Counted from the first letter of the stretch, positions 1-9,517 are shown. The stretch: 64,000 nt of DNA from an uncultured Piscinibacter sp. (GCF_937952055.1 NZ_CALFYO010000011.1:62001-126000); one strand, 5' to 3'. Made by a program: numbers and translations. The notes: a model not told the origin generated them from the letters alone.

Positions 1-927
1 CTGGAATGGGCCGCCGCGCTGCGCCGCGATCCGGCCTACGCGAATGCCGGCGCGCGCGAGCTGGCGCAGCGCGTCATGCGCCACATCCGCGAAGGCGGCT
101 ACACCTACACGCTGGCGCCGGGAGAGTACGGCGACAACGCGATCGACGAGTTCTGGCTGGACCGCAAGGAGGGTTTCTGCGAGCACTTCGCCGCCGCCTT
201 CGTGGTGGTGATGCGCGCGCTCGACGTGCCGGCGCGCATCGTCACCGGCTACCAGGGCGCCGACTCGCTGCCCGTGGACGGCTACTACGTGGTGCGGCAG
301 AGCGCCGCCCACGCCTGGGCCGAGTACTGGCAGGCCGGCAAGGGCTGGGTGCGTGCCGACCCGACCGCCGCGGTGGCCCCCGACCGCATCACGCGCAGCC
401 TGCGCCTGGCGCCCGCACCCGGCCTCGTCGCCGGCGCGCTGCAGGCGGTCAATCCCGCCCTGTTGCAGCAGCTGCGCGAGGGCTGGGAGGTGCTGAACAA
501 CCGCTGGAACCAGTGGGTGCTCAATTACTCGCGCGGCCAGCAGTTCGACCTGCTCAAGGACATCGGCTTCGACGCGCCCGACTGGCAGACCCTGGCCAAG
601 CTGCTCGTCATCGCCCTGAGCACGCTGGCGCTGGGCGCCGCCGCTTGGGCATGGTGGGACCGCCACCGAGTCGATCCCTGGGCGCGCCAGCGCGAGACGC
701 TGCTGCGCACGTTGCGCAAGCTTGGCGTCGACGCCGCGGCGCAGGACGCGCCCGGCACACTGGCCGGACGCGTGCGCGAACGGCATGGCGCTGCCGGCGA
801 ACCGCTCGCTGCGCTGCTCGACACGCTGCAGGCGCAGCGCTACGGCCGCGAGGCGCGCCGCCACCCCGACCCTGCCCTGACCCGAACCTTCGTGGCCGCC
901 GCGCGCGGCCTGCCTTCCGCACGATGA
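1..927 (+). CDS. TgpA-type membrane-anchored transglutaminase-like protein, C-terminal part
   Basis: The reading frame is open from the first base, so the N-terminus (in this family several membrane helices plus the start of the transglutaminase fold) lies outside the window. The visible 308 residues hold the transglutaminase core: Cys60 in EGFCEHF, His104 in SAAHAWAEYW and Asp120 in WVRADPT form the Cys-His-Asp triad. A single hydrophobic segment follows near residues 201-219, then a short cytoplasmic tail of the kind that ends DUF3488/DUF4129 proteins. In Pseudomonas, TgpA is an essential-type envelope protein with a periplasmic catalytic domain; the natural substrate is unknown. The stop overlaps the start of the next gene (ATGA), so the two are likely translated together. 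Confidence 0.85.
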   Translation: MEWAAALRRDPAYANAGARELAQRVMRHIREGGYTYTLAPGEYGDNAIDEFWLDRKEGFCEHFAAAFVVVMRALDVPARIVTGYQGADSLPVDGYYVVRQSAAHAWAEYWQAGKGWVRADPTAAVAPDRITRSLRLAPAPGLVAGALQAVNPALLQQLREGWEVLNNRWNQWVLNYSRGQQFDLLKDIGFDAPDWQTLAKLLVIALSTLALGAAAWAWWDRHRVDPWARQRETLLRTLRKLGVDAAAQDAPGTLAGRVRERHGAAGEPLAALLDTLQAQRYGREARRHPDPALTRTFVAAARGLPSAR

Positions 928-2006
928 CCGCTCCGTTCCGACCTCCCGCGCGCCGCATCGCCCTGACCGCGCTCGGCGCCTTGACGCTGGCACTGGCCTG
1001 GCCGGCCCGGGCGCTGGCCACCACGGGACCACGAGGCGCCGACGACGAGGCGGCCGAACCGGCGAGCTACGGCCTGCGCGAGGACGTCATGCGCTTTGCC
1101 GACGAAGTGGCGCAGCGCCAGGGCTTCGATGCGGCATGGACGCGCGAGTCGCTGGCGCGCGCGCGCTTCGTGCCGGCCGTGGCACGGCTGATCATGCCGC
1201 CACCCGCCAGCGTGGCGAAGGACTGGGCCGCCTACCGCCGCCGCTTCGTCGAGCCGACGCGCATCCGCGCCGGACTCGAGTTCTGGCGTGACAACGAGCG
1301 CTGGCTGCAGCTTGCGCAAGAGCGCTGGGGTGTGCCGCCCGCCATCGTCGTGGGCATCGTCGGCGTGGAGACCATCTACGGCCGCCGCACCGGCAGCTTC
1401 CGCGTGCTCGACGCATTGGCCACCCTGTCCTTCGACTTCCCCAGCGGCCGCCGCGACCGTACGCCGTTCTTCCGCAGCGAACTGGAGAGCTTCCTGCTGT
1501 ATTGCCGGCAGGAATCGCTCGATCCGACCGAGCCGCTGGGAAGCTACGCCGGCGCGATGGGCCTGCCGCAGTTCATGCCCTCGAGCCTGCTGCGCTACGG
1601 CATCGACTTCGACGAGGACGGCCATGTCGACCTGCACCGCAGTCCGGCCGACGTGGTCGGCAGCGTCGCGCACTATCTCGCGCAATTCGGCTGGGAGCGC
1701 GACGTGCCCACGCATTTCGGCGTCACCGCGCCGGTGGAGTTGCGCGACCGCGCGCCGCTGCTCGTGCCCGACATCGTGCCCACCTTTCATCGCGACGAGT
1801 TCGCGCAGCGCGGCGCGCTGCTCGACGAGGCGGGCCGCCGCTGGGACGGCAAGCTCGCGCTGATCGAGCTGGCCAACGGCGACGCCACGCCCAGCTACGT
1901 GGCCGGCACGCACAACTTCTATGCCATCACGCGCTACAACTGGTCGAGCTATTACGCGATGGCAGTGATCGAGCTCGGCGAGGCGATCCGCCACCAGCGC
2001 CCCTGA
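924..2006 (+). CDS. mltB: Lytic murein transglycosylase B (MltB family)
   Basis: This 360-residue enzyme is predicted to cleave peptidoglycan glycan strands with formation of 1,6-anhydromuramic ends. An N-terminal Arg-rich stretch and a hydrophobic run (about residues 9-29) form a signal peptide; I see no lipobox, so it may be a soluble periplasmic form. The catalytic Glu is E149 in GIVGVETIYG, followed by the family motif SYAGAMGLPQFMPSS and a C-terminal region ending with HNFYAITRYNWSSYYAMAV, which is typical of MltB. The start at 924 is chosen because it overlaps the upstream stop (ATGA) and directly precedes the signal peptide. It is probably in one operon with the transglutaminase. Confidence 0.92.
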   Translation: MTAPFRPPARRIALTALGALTLALAWPARALATTGPRGADDEAAEPASYGLREDVMRFADEVAQRQGFDAAWTRESLARARFVPAVARLIMPPPASVAKDWAAYRRRFVEPTRIRAGLEFWRDNERWLQLAQERWGVPPAIVVGIVGVETIYGRRTGSFRVLDALATLSFDFPSGRRDRTPFFRSELESFLLYCRQESLDPTEPLGSYAGAMGLPQFMPSSLLRYGIDFDEDGHVDLHRSPADVVGSVAHYLAQFGWERDVPTHFGVTAPVELRDRAPLLVPDIVPTFHRDEFAQRGALLDEAGRRWDGKLALIELANGDATPSYVAGTHNFYAITRYNWSSYYAMAVIELGEAIRHQRP

Positions 2007-2017
2007 AGCTGCGGCGC

Positions 2018-3775
2018 ATGAACCATGAACTGACGCTGATCACCACCATCGCCGCGGCACTCGGGCTGGCGCTGTTGCTCGGCTTCGTCGCCGCACGGCT
2101 GAAGCTGCCGGCGCTGGTGGGCTACCTCGCCGCAGGCATCCTCATCGGACCGTTCACCCCCGGCTTCGTCGCTGACGGCGGCCTCGCCGCGCAACTGGCC
2201 GAGATCGGCGTGATGCTGCTGATGTTCGGCGTCGGGCTGCACTTCTCGCTCGACGACCTGATGGCAGTGAAGCGCATCGCCGTGCCCGGCGCCGTGGTGC
2301 AGATGGTGGCGGCGACCGCGATGGGCGCGGCGATGGCCGGCTTCTGGGGCTGGGACCGCGGCGCCGCGCTGGTCTTCGGCATCGCGCTGTCGGTGGCCAG
2401 CACGGTGGTGCTGCTCAGGGCGCTGGAGGCCAGGGGCGTGATTCAGACGGTCAACGGCCGCATCGCGGTGGGCTGGCTGGTGGTCGAGGATCTGGCCATG
2501 GTGCTGGTGCTGGTGCTGCTGCCCGCGCTCGCACCGATGCTGCGCGCCGACGCGGCGGGCGGCATCGGCGCGGGCGCCCCGGGAGGCGAGCTCTGGCTCG
2601 CGCTCGGCCGCACGCTGCTGCAGGTGGCGGCCTTCGTTGCGCTGATGCTGGTGGTCGGCCGGCGTGTCCTGCCCTGGCTGCTCTGGCAGGTCACCAGGAC
2701 CGGCTCGCGCGAGCTGTTCACGCTGTGCGTGGTCTCCACCGCCGTGACCATCGCCTACGGCTCGGCAGCGCTATTCGGGGTGTCCTTCGCGCTCGGCGCC
2801 TTCTTTGCCGGCATGGTGCTGCGCGGTTCCGAGTTCAGCCATCGCGCCGCCGAGGAGTCGCTGCCGCTGCGCGACGCCTTCGCGGTTCTGTTCTTCGTCT
2901 CGGTCGGCATGCTGTTCGACCCGCGGGTGATCGTCGAGCGGCCACTGCAGGTGATCGGCGTGGTGGCCATCATCGTGGTCGGCAAGTCGCTGGCCGCCGG
3001 CGCGCTGGTGCTGCTGCTGCGCTATCCGCTGAACACCGCGCTGACCGTCTCGGCGAGCCTGGCGCAGATCGGCGAGTTCTCCTTCATCCTCGCCGCGCTG
3101 GGCGTGTCGCTGCAATTGCTGCCGCCGGAGGGCCAGAGTCTGATCGTCGCCGGCGCGCTGATCTCGATCGCGCTGAACCCGCTGACCTTCTCGATCGTCG
3201 AGCCGATCGAGCGCTGGATCCTGGCGCGCTCGGCGCTGGCGCGGCGCGTCGCCCAGCGCGACGACCCGCTTGCCGAGCTGCCTGCGTCCACCGAGGAGCG
3301 CTACCTCGCCCGCCAGGTGGTGCTGGTAGGTCACGGCCGCGTCGGCCAGCGCATCTTGCACGCTCTGCGCGAGGCCGGCATCGCCTGCGTGGTGGTGGAC
3401 GAGAACCGCGAGCGCGTCGAGGCCCTGCGCGCGCAGGGCCTGCCGGCGGTGCTCGGCGACGCCGCCGAGCCGGCGGTGCTCATCCAGGCGCACATCGCCG
3501 AGGCCGCGCTTCTCGTCATCGCCGTGCCCGATTCGCTGGGCGCGCGCCGGATGATCGAGACGGCGCGCACACTCAACCCGCAGGTGCAGGTGGCGGTGCG
3601 CTCGCACAACGAGGACGAGGCGCGGTGGCTGGAATCCGAGGGCGGCGCGCGCGTCTTCGTCGGCGAGGAGGAACTCGCCCAATCCATGCTGCGCCACGCA
3701 CTCGCTACCATGCAGTCCATACCGAGAACAAACACGCCCCGGGGAGGCTCATCGCCAATGCGAGGAAGCCCATGA
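2018..3775 (+). CDS. CPA2 monovalent cation:proton antiporter (KefB/YbaL type) with RCK/TrkA-N domain
   Basis: The 585-residue protein begins MNHELTLITTIAAALG. It has about a dozen membrane segments up to residue 400 (Na+/H+ exchanger fold), then a cytoplasmic Rossmann RCK domain from about residue 431 with the nucleotide motif VGHGRVGQRIL and an acidic end of strand two (VVVDENRERVEAL). The domain order matches KefB/YbaL-like glutathione- or nucleotide-gated K+/H+ antiporters. The exported ion cannot be decided from sequence. It follows mltB by 11 bases and overlaps the next gene by 4 bases. Confidence 0.9.
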   Translation: MNHELTLITTIAAALGLALLLGFVAARLKLPALVGYLAAGILIGPFTPGFVADGGLAAQLAEIGVMLLMFGVGLHFSLDDLMAVKRIAVPGAVVQMVAATAMGAAMAGFWGWDRGAALVFGIALSVASTVVLLRALEARGVIQTVNGRIAVGWLVVEDLAMVLVLVLLPALAPMLRADAAGGIGAGAPGGELWLALGRTLLQVAAFVALMLVVGRRVLPWLLWQVTRTGSRELFTLCVVSTAVTIAYGSAALFGVSFALGAFFAGMVLRGSEFSHRAAEESLPLRDAFAVLFFVSVGMLFDPRVIVERPLQVIGVVAIIVVGKSLAAGALVLLLRYPLNTALTVSASLAQIGEFSFILAALGVSLQLLPPEGQSLIVAGALISIALNPLTFSIVEPIERWILARSALARRVAQRDDPLAELPASTEERYLARQVVLVGHGRVGQRILHALREAGIACVVVDENRERVEALRAQGLPAVLGDAAEPAVLIQAHIAEAALLVIAVPDSLGARRMIETARTLNPQVQVAVRSHNEDEARWLESEGGARVFVGEEELAQSMLRHALATMQSIPRTNTPRGGSSPMRGSP

Positions 3776-4323
3776 AAGTAAGAGACGTCGTCATCTTCTC
3801 GGGCGAGCGCTTCGAGGTGCCGCAGGGCATCCAGCGCATCGATCACCGGGCCACCCATGGCTGGCAGCTGCGCTACGGCGGCACCAAACTGTTCTCCGAC
3901 CATTCCAGCGACGGCAGCGGTGCGCGAGCCGCGCTGGAGGCGGCCACTCGGGAGCTGATGCGGCGCATCGCGCGCCTGCCGGCGCCGTCGCGGTTGCAGC
4001 GCGCGCCCAGCGGCAACAAGGCCTCCGGCCTGCCGGTGGGCATCTCCGGACCGGTCGTGCGGCAGCGCCCTGGTGCGCGCGTGCGCGACTGCAGCCTGTC
4101 GATCTCGCTGCCGCGCTTCGGCGACGCGCCGCGGCGCAGCAGCGTCTTCATCGGCACCGAGAACACCTACTCCGAGGAACGCTACCTGGCCGCGCTGGCC
4201 AAGGCCATAGGCCTGCGCGAACGAGCCGAGGCGGCCTACCAGCGCGCGGCCACGCGGGCCAAGCGCGCCGAGGCACAGGAGATGCTCCGGAGCCGCCCTG
4301 CGCGGCGGCGCGCGAAGGCCTAG
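3772..4323 (+). CDS. Conserved protein of unknown function
   Basis: The protein has 183 residues, begins MKVRDVVIFSGERFEVP, has no signal peptide or membrane segment, and is strongly basic at the C-terminus (RPARRRAKA). The middle part (GWQLRYGGTKLFSDHSSDG followed by a helix AALEAATRELMRRIARL, later SVFIGTENTYSEERYLAALAKAIGLRERA) is a strand-strand-helix pattern reminiscent of AP2-like DNA-binding modules. That resemblance is weak and is only my reading. The start codon overlaps the antiporter stop (ATGA), so it is co-translated with it. Confidence 0.7.
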   Translation: MKVRDVVIFSGERFEVPQGIQRIDHRATHGWQLRYGGTKLFSDHSSDGSGARAALEAATRELMRRIARLPAPSRLQRAPSGNKASGLPVGISGPVVRQRPGARVRDCSLSISLPRFGDAPRRSSVFIGTENTYSEERYLAALAKAIGLRERAEAAYQRAATRAKRAEAQEMLRSRPARRRAKA

Positions 4324-4448
4324 CGCCGGTCGGGGCCCTGCACAGCCCGTGGCGGGCAGGGTGCTGGGTTCGCAGCCATGGTCGAGCCGACGCGCCCGCG
4401 GCGGCGCCGAACCGCCTCACCCGTCGCCGACGGTGCGCCGCCGCGGCC

Positions 4449-4805
4449 TCAGCGCCCGGCCGCGCGGGCGCGCTGCGTGGCCGTCCACAGCGCCTGGCAC
4501 TGCTGCTCGAGCGGGCTCGAACTCGCGGCGGCGGCAGGCTGGGCGGCATCGGCGAGCGCGGTGCGGCGCGCCTTTTGGTAGGAGGGGCTGCGCCTCAGTT
4601 CGGCAAGCCTGGCCCGCGCTCCGTCGTCGGCCTTGACGCGGTAGGCGGCCAGGTAGGCCTCGTCGCGGTAGCCCTTCATGTGCGCGAACCGGGCCTCGCA
4701 GCGCGCGTAGCCGACGTCGAAGCGGGCCACGCCGGGGGCGTCGAACGACGCCGCCTGCCCCGCCAGCGGCGCCAGCAGGGCGACGCGGAACAGTACCCGG
4801 ATCAT
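4449..4805 (-). CDS. Small exported protein of unknown function
   Basis: The protein has 118 residues and starts MIRVLFRVALLAPLAGQAAS, a clear signal peptide with a likely cleavage after AQAAS-type residues. The mature part holds two cysteines (ARCEARF and LEQQCQALW) that could form a disulfide, and a charged helical middle. I do not recognise the family. Its ATG overlaps the TGA of the upstream lipoprotein gene, so both are expressed together. The 125 bases between this gene and 4323 show nothing else that I can identify. Confidence 0.6.
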   Translation of the reverse strand: MIRVLFRVALLAPLAGQAASFDAPGVARFDVGYARCEARFAHMKGYRDEAYLAAYRVKADDGARARLAELRRSPSYQKARRTALADAAQPAAAASSSPLEQQCQALWTATQRARAAGR

Positions 4806-5326
4806 GCCGCCGCCGATGCGGCCGGTGCGGCCGGCGACACGCAGCCGCGCGCCTGGCCCACGCCCTTGAGGTAGGAGCGCCGCACCGTGCCGGCGGTGAT
4901 GGCGGCGGCGACCTCCTTCGAGTAGCGCTCGGCGCCGCTGAGCTTGCGCACCCAGCTGCGAAAGGGGATGACGCCCTCCGCGGCGCCGCGAAGGGCGCCG
5001 ACCGCGGCATCGCCGACCGCCGTGCCGCCGCGCTCGATCAGGCTCGGCCGGGACGCCGAGGGCGGCACGTCGAGGTCGGCGCCGAGCACCGTCTCGAGCT
5101 GCATCACCTCGTCGGCGACCGCCGCGCAACCGGCGTCGGGCTGCCGGTAGGGCGCCTTCTGCGCCGCCACGAGCGCCAGGGGGATCTCCGCCTTGACGAG
5201 GTTGAGATCCGAGAGCGGTGTGGTCGCGGCGTCGGTGACGCTCGCGCCGCCCGCGGGCGAAGAGGCATCCTTCTGCACCGCGCAGGCGGCGAGCAGCAGG
5301 GAAAGCACGCTGACAAGCCATCTCAT
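4802..5326 (-). CDS. Putative lipoprotein of unknown function
   Basis: The protein has 174 residues with a lipoprotein signal, SVLSLLLAACAVQKD; the Cys at about residue 15 in LLAAC is the lipidation site. The mature part contains APYRQPDAGCAAVADEVMQLETVLGADLDVP and an alanine/glycine-rich segment AVGDAAVGALRGAAEG. This pattern is seen in small outer-membrane lipoproteins of Burkholderiales annotated only as hypothetical. The gene is the first of a two-gene minus-strand unit with 4449-4805. Confidence 0.65.
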   Translation of the reverse strand: MRWLVSVLSLLLAACAVQKDASSPAGGASVTDAATTPLSDLNLVKAEIPLALVAAQKAPYRQPDAGCAAVADEVMQLETVLGADLDVPPSASRPSLIERGGTAVGDAAVGALRGAAEGVIPFRSWVRKLSGAERYSKEVAAAITAGTVRRSYLKGVGQARGCVSPAAPAASAAA

Positions 5327-5421
5327 GGCGGCGCAGGATAGCAGCCGGCCACCCCCCTAACCCCGCAAACGAGTGGTCGTGACACCGTGGTTGCAGGGTC
5401 CTTCGCCGCAAGAATGCGTCC

Positions 5422-6030
5422 ATGAGCACCCGAACCGACCGGCACGGGCCCGCGACGCCCCCGGCGCGCGACGAGCCGTCGTGGGCGCACGCGTCCGGCT
5501 GGGCGCAACTGTCGGGCTCGCGGCAGACGGTGTCCTGCGTGCTGCCCTGCCGCGACAAGGCGCGCACGCTGTCCAAGCTGCTGCCCATCCTGAGCGACAC
5601 GCTGACCGAATGCGGCTACCCCTGGGAGCTGATCGTCGTCGATTGCGGCAGTGTGGACGGCACCGATGCGCTGATGCTGGCCTGGACCGAGCTCCCTGGC
5701 TTCCGCGTCCTGCCGCTGGCCGCCAGCACGCGGCCCGCGCAGGCGGTGGAGGCGGGCATCTTGGCCGCCCGCGGCGACGCGGTGATCCTGCTCGATCCGG
5801 CGCTGCCGCACACGCCCGAGCTGATCCCGCAGATGATCCTGCGCTGGGAGTCGGACGCGCGGCTGGTCTATGCCCACCATGAGCCCTCCGGCACCAGCGC
5901 ATTGCGCCAGTGGGACGACGCGCGGATGGAGCACGAGACGGCGCAGCCCGACCTGACCCTGCCGCCGGAGTGCATGGAGCTCGGCCTGCTCGACCGCCGC
6001 CTGGTCGACTGGCTGGTACAGGCAGGCTGA
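5422..6030 (+). CDS. Short family-2 glycosyltransferase-like protein
   Basis: The protein has 202 residues. The region SCVLPCRDKARTLSKLLPIL...WELIVVDCGSVDGTDAL matches the GT2 fold (usual motif VVDDGSxDGT; here VVDCGSVDGT, with one Asp replaced by Cys). A second acidic position is at AVILLDPALPHTPE, where DADLQ/DADGQ is usual. It is shorter than most GT2 enzymes, ends after a single domain and has no membrane anchor. The changed Asp motifs leave it open whether it is catalytic. It lies 47 bases before the radical-SAM gene on the same strand. Confidence 0.75.
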   Translation: MSTRTDRHGPATPPARDEPSWAHASGWAQLSGSRQTVSCVLPCRDKARTLSKLLPILSDTLTECGYPWELIVVDCGSVDGTDALMLAWTELPGFRVLPLAASTRPAQAVEAGILAARGDAVILLDPALPHTPELIPQMILRWESDARLVYAHHEPSGTSALRQWDDARMEHETAQPDLTLPPECMELGLLDRRLVDWLVQAG

Positions 6031-6077
6031 GGCGACGACACCTGCATGGAGAATCGGGGCTGTCGTCCCCCGATCCC

Positions 6078-7994
6078 ATGCCGAAGCGACCCACTCGCGT
6101 GCTTGCCGTCATCCCGCCGATGACGCAGCTGAACACGCCCTACCCGTCGACCGCCTACCTGACCGGCTTCCTGCGCTCGCGCGGCATCGACGCCCGGCAG
6201 GAGGACCTCGCCATCGCGCTCGTGCTGGAGCTGCTGAGCGCGACGGGGCTGCGCGCCGTGCGCGCGGAGCTCGAGCAAGGCCCGCGGCACCCGCGCACGG
6301 CGAACGTCGCAGCCTTCCTCGCGCAGTTCGATCGCTACGAGGCCAGCATCGACGCGGTGATCGCCTTCCTGCAGGGCCGCGACGCCACGCTGATGCACCG
6401 CATTTGCAGCCGCGCCTTGCTGCCCGAGGGTTCGCGCTTCGCCGCGCTCGACGCCTACGTGGCCGGTGGCGACGATGGCGCCGGCGGTGACCCGATGGCC
6501 TGGGCCTTCGGCGCGCTGGGCACGCACGACCGCGCGCGCCACCTCGCCACGCTCTACCTCAACGACATCGCCGACGTGCTGCGCGAGGGCATCGATCCGC
6601 ACTTCGAGTTCGTGCGCTATGCCGAGCAACTCGCCACCAGCCAGCCGAGCTTCGAGCCTCTGGCGCAGGCATTGGCCGCGCCGCCCCACCTGATCGACCG
6701 GACCTTGCGCGAACTCGCGCTCGCTGCCGTCGATCGCCACCGGCCGACACTGGTGCTGCTGTCGGTGCCGTTTCCCGGCGCGGTGTACGCCGCCTTGCGC
6801 ATCGCGCAGGCGATCAAGGCGCACGACCCGTCGATCACCATCGCGCTCGGCGGCGGCTTCGTCAACACCGAGCTGCGCGAGCTGGCCGAGCCGCGCCTGT
6901 TCGATCTCGTCGACGTGGTGACGCTCGACGGCGGCGAGCGGCCCTTGCTCGCGCTGATCGACCACCTGGAGGGCAGGCGGTCGCGGGAGCGGCTGGTGCG
7001 CAGCTTCGTGCGCGAGGACGATGCGGTGCGCTACGTGAACTTCCCCGAGCCCGACGTCCCCTTCGACGAGACCGGCACGCCGACCTGGGACGGCCTGCCG
7101 CTGTGGCGCTACCTGTCGCTGCTGGACATGCTCAATCCGATGCACCGGCTGTGGAGCGACGGCCGCTGGAACAAGCTCACCGTGGCGCACGGCTGCTACT
7201 GGAAGAAGTGCAGCTTCTGCGACGTCAGCCTCGACTACATCTCGCGCTACGAGGCGGCCAACGCGGCCACGCTGGTCGACCGCATCGAGGCGATCGTGGC
7301 GGAGACCGGGCAAACCGGCTTCCACTTCGTCGACGAGGCCGCACCGCCGAAGGCGCTGCGCGCACTCGCTGTCGAGCTCAAGCGCCGCAGGCTCGCCATC
7401 ACGTGGTGGGGCAACATCCGTTTCGAGAAGTCCTTCACCCCGCAGCTGTGCGAGGAGCTTGCCGAGAGCGGCTGCATCGCCGTGACCGGCGGGCTGGAGG
7501 TCGCTTCCGACCGCCTGCTCGCGCTGATGAAGAAGGGCGTGTCGGTCGAGCAGGTGGCGCGCGTGACGCGGGCCTTCTCCGAGTCCGGCATCCTGGTGCA
7601 CGCCTACCTGATGTACGGCTTCCCCACGCAGACGGTGCAGGAGACGGTGGATGCGCTGGAGTACGTGCGCCAGCTGTTCGCCGCCGGATGCATCCAGTCG
7701 GGATTCTTCCACCGCTTCGCCTGCACCGTGCATTCGCCGGTGGGCCTGCACCCCGCTCAGTACGGCGTGACGCTGCGGCCCCTGCCGCCGGGCAATTTCG
7801 CGCGGAACGACATCGGCTTCGTCGACCCCACCGGCGTCGACCACGACCGCCTCGGCACGGCCTTGAAGAAGGCGCTCTACAACTACATGCACGGCATCGC
7901 GCTGGAGCAGGACGTGCGCCGCTGGTTCGACATGCCGGTGCCCAGGCCGCGCGTGGCCCGGCAGTTCATCGAGCGCACGCTGCAGGCGCGCTGA
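6078..7994 (+). CDS. B12-binding domain radical SAM protein
   Basis: The enzyme has 638 residues. An N-terminal cobalamin-binding-like Rossmann region (VLAVIPPMTQLNTPYPSTAYLTGFLRSRG; later ALGGGFVNTEL) precedes a radical-SAM barrel. The cluster cysteines are C373, C378 and C381 in HGCYWKKCSFCD, a CX4CX2C spacing that occurs in this COG1032 branch instead of CX3CX2C. A GGLEVASDRLLALMKKG segment fits the SAM-binding side of the barrel. The substrate is unknown. The start at 6078 is favoured because it opens directly into the Rossmann fold. The gene runs convergently into the next one with a 6-base gap. Confidence 0.88.
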   Translation: MPKRPTRVLAVIPPMTQLNTPYPSTAYLTGFLRSRGIDARQEDLAIALVLELLSATGLRAVRAELEQGPRHPRTANVAAFLAQFDRYEASIDAVIAFLQGRDATLMHRICSRALLPEGSRFAALDAYVAGGDDGAGGDPMAWAFGALGTHDRARHLATLYLNDIADVLREGIDPHFEFVRYAEQLATSQPSFEPLAQALAAPPHLIDRTLRELALAAVDRHRPTLVLLSVPFPGAVYAALRIAQAIKAHDPSITIALGGGFVNTELRELAEPRLFDLVDVVTLDGGERPLLALIDHLEGRRSRERLVRSFVREDDAVRYVNFPEPDVPFDETGTPTWDGLPLWRYLSLLDMLNPMHRLWSDGRWNKLTVAHGCYWKKCSFCDVSLDYISRYEAANAATLVDRIEAIVAETGQTGFHFVDEAAPPKALRALAVELKRRRLAITWWGNIRFEKSFTPQLCEELAESGCIAVTGGLEVASDRLLALMKKGVSVEQVARVTRAFSESGILVHAYLMYGFPTQTVQETVDALEYVRQLFAAGCIQSGFFHRFACTVHSPVGLHPAQYGVTLRPLPPGNFARNDIGFVDPTGVDHDRLGTALKKALYNYMHGIALEQDVRRWFDMPVPRPRVARQFIERTLQAR

Positions 7995-8000
7995 GGCCGC

Positions 8001-9101
8001 TCAGCGCCGCAAGTGCGCGATCATGGTGGCCGCGAAGACGACGATCGCCGCCACTTGCAGCGCCCCCGCCCCTGCGCGCAGCGGCATCAGCGCGGCCAGG
8101 TCGCCGACCGCGCGCAGCGCCACGCCGGCACTCATCAGCCACACCGGCACCAGCGTGTAGCGGCCAGGTGCGGCAATGCGGCGGTGCAGCAGCACCGGCA
8201 GCACGATCGGCGCATGGCCGAACACCATCGCGAAGACGAAGCCGAGCAGCAGCATGTGCAGCGGGCCGGGCGCGTCCAGCGGCATGCCGCGCAGTCCGTC
8301 GACCACTCCCCACACGCCAGCCAGCGCGAGCCAGCCGTAGCCGAGGCGCAGGCACGCGGCCGTGTGCAGCCCCCAGCCCGTGCGCTGCACGCCAGCGCGG
8401 CAGGCGAGGTCGAAGCGCAGCAGCCATCCGGCCAGGCCCGCCATCGACAGCCACCAGGCCGCGGCAGCGACCGGGTGCTCCTGCCACGGCACGGCCAGCG
8501 CGACCAGTGCGGCTGCCTGCAGGGCCAGCACGGCGAGGTAGAGCCGGCGAGCCGAGGTCGACAACGGCACGAAGCGCGCCAGTTCGCGACGCTCTCCGGC
8601 GATGGTGAGCACGAGGAAGGCACACCACCATGCCAGCACGGTCGAGAACGGGCGGTCGAGCAGCCACCACAGCGTGCCGCCTGCCCACGCGAGGGCGCCT
8701 GCGCCTTCCACCGCGGTGTGCAGCGCCGGCGCCTTGCGCAGCACGCCGGCGTAGACCAGCGTCAGCGCCGTGCCGGCGGCCAACCAGGACAGCGCGGCGG
8801 CGCCGGGCTGCAGGGCCAGCGCGCCGACCGTGCCGGCCGCGGCGAGCACCGGCGCGGCCCAGGCCAGCGGCGTGCAAAGGGCCGCCGCACGCTCCAGCGA
8901 AATGACGAAGCCGAAGAAGCCGCAGACCATCAGCGCGCCGTGCAGCGCCACCGGCGCGACGGCGCCCGCGGGCAGCAGCGGCCAGCCCATGCGCACCAGA
9001 CCACCGGTCAGTCCGGCGAGCAGCGCGATCGCGGCAGCGGCCGCGAGCGGCAGGGCGGGCAGGAATCGCGACGGCGAAGCCTGCGCCTTACTCCTCCTCA
9101 T
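8001..9101 (-). CDS. Multi-pass membrane protein, NnrS/heme-copper-like
   Basis: The 366-residue protein is almost entirely hydrophobic, with about twelve helices. Conserved-looking histidines sit in membrane segments (VALHGALMVCGFFGFVI; LHMLLLGFVFAMVFGHAPIVLPVLLHRR), a pattern similar to the heme-binding region of NnrS. It is downstream of a DUF59 protein in the unit divergent from the NsrR operon, which supports a role in nitric-oxide or nitrogen-oxide stress. The start ATG at 9101 (MRRSKAQAS) lies inside the last codons of the upstream gene; a longer start at 9131 would overlap it more. Confidence 0.65.
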   Translation of the reverse strand: MRRSKAQASPSRFLPALPLAAAAAIALLAGLTGGLVRMGWPLLPAGAVAPVALHGALMVCGFFGFVISLERAAALCTPLAWAAPVLAAAGTVGALALQPGAAALSWLAAGTALTLVYAGVLRKAPALHTAVEGAGALAWAGGTLWWLLDRPFSTVLAWWCAFLVLTIAGERRELARFVPLSTSARRLYLAVLALQAAALVALAVPWQEHPVAAAAWWLSMAGLAGWLLRFDLACRAGVQRTGWGLHTAACLRLGYGWLALAGVWGVVDGLRGMPLDAPGPLHMLLLGFVFAMVFGHAPIVLPVLLHRRIAAPGRYTLVPVWLMSAGVALRAVGDLAALMPLRAGAGALQVAAIVVFAATMIAHLRR

Positions 9102-9420
9102 CGCCCCACCCGAGCCGGCCGCGCGCCGCATCGCTCATGCGCTGCGGCCCCCAGTCCACGCCCTGCGCCTCCTCCACCACCACCTCGCGGTTCGGGAAGG
9201 CTTCCTGCAGCGCCTGGTAGGCATCGTCGGCGATCGCGTCGGCCATCGGACAGGTCGGGCTGGTCATCACCAGGCTGAGCGCCACGCGCGCCGGCGTGAT
9301 CTCCAGGCGCTCGACGAGGCCGAGGTCGACGACATTCTCACCGACCTCGGGGTCGGCCACCTTGGAGAGCGCATCCAGCGCACGGCGCCGGTCGGTGTCG
9401 AAGCTGTCGTTCGTGTTCAT
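9088..9420 (-). CDS. DUF59/MIP18-type Fe-S assembly factor (PaaD/SufT-like)
   Basis: The protein has 110 residues from ATG at 9420 (MNTNDSFDTD). It shows the family hallmarks: ALSKVADPEVGENVVDLGLVERLEI and the cysteine motif VMTSPTCPMADAI, then a helix and EEAQGVDWGPQRMSDAARGRLG. Members help mature iron-sulfur proteins. Here the gene is divergent from DUF2249, NsrR and NnrS genes and shares their palindromic control region, which suggests repair of Fe-S clusters damaged by nitric oxide. An in-frame start 60 bases upstream is possible but adds an atypical extension. Confidence 0.85.
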   Translation of the reverse strand: MNTNDSFDTDRRRALDALSKVADPEVGENVVDLGLVERLEITPARVALSLVMTSPTCPMADAIADDAYQALQEAFPNREVVVEEAQGVDWGPQRMSDAARGRLGWGDEEE

Positions 9421-9517
9421 GCCTCGATGTTCGGACGCCGGCGTGCGCGGGAGTTGATCGTCGTCAACCTGAAGATGCATGGCGAATGTTGCTTCTCATC
9501 GGCCACTCCGATAGTAT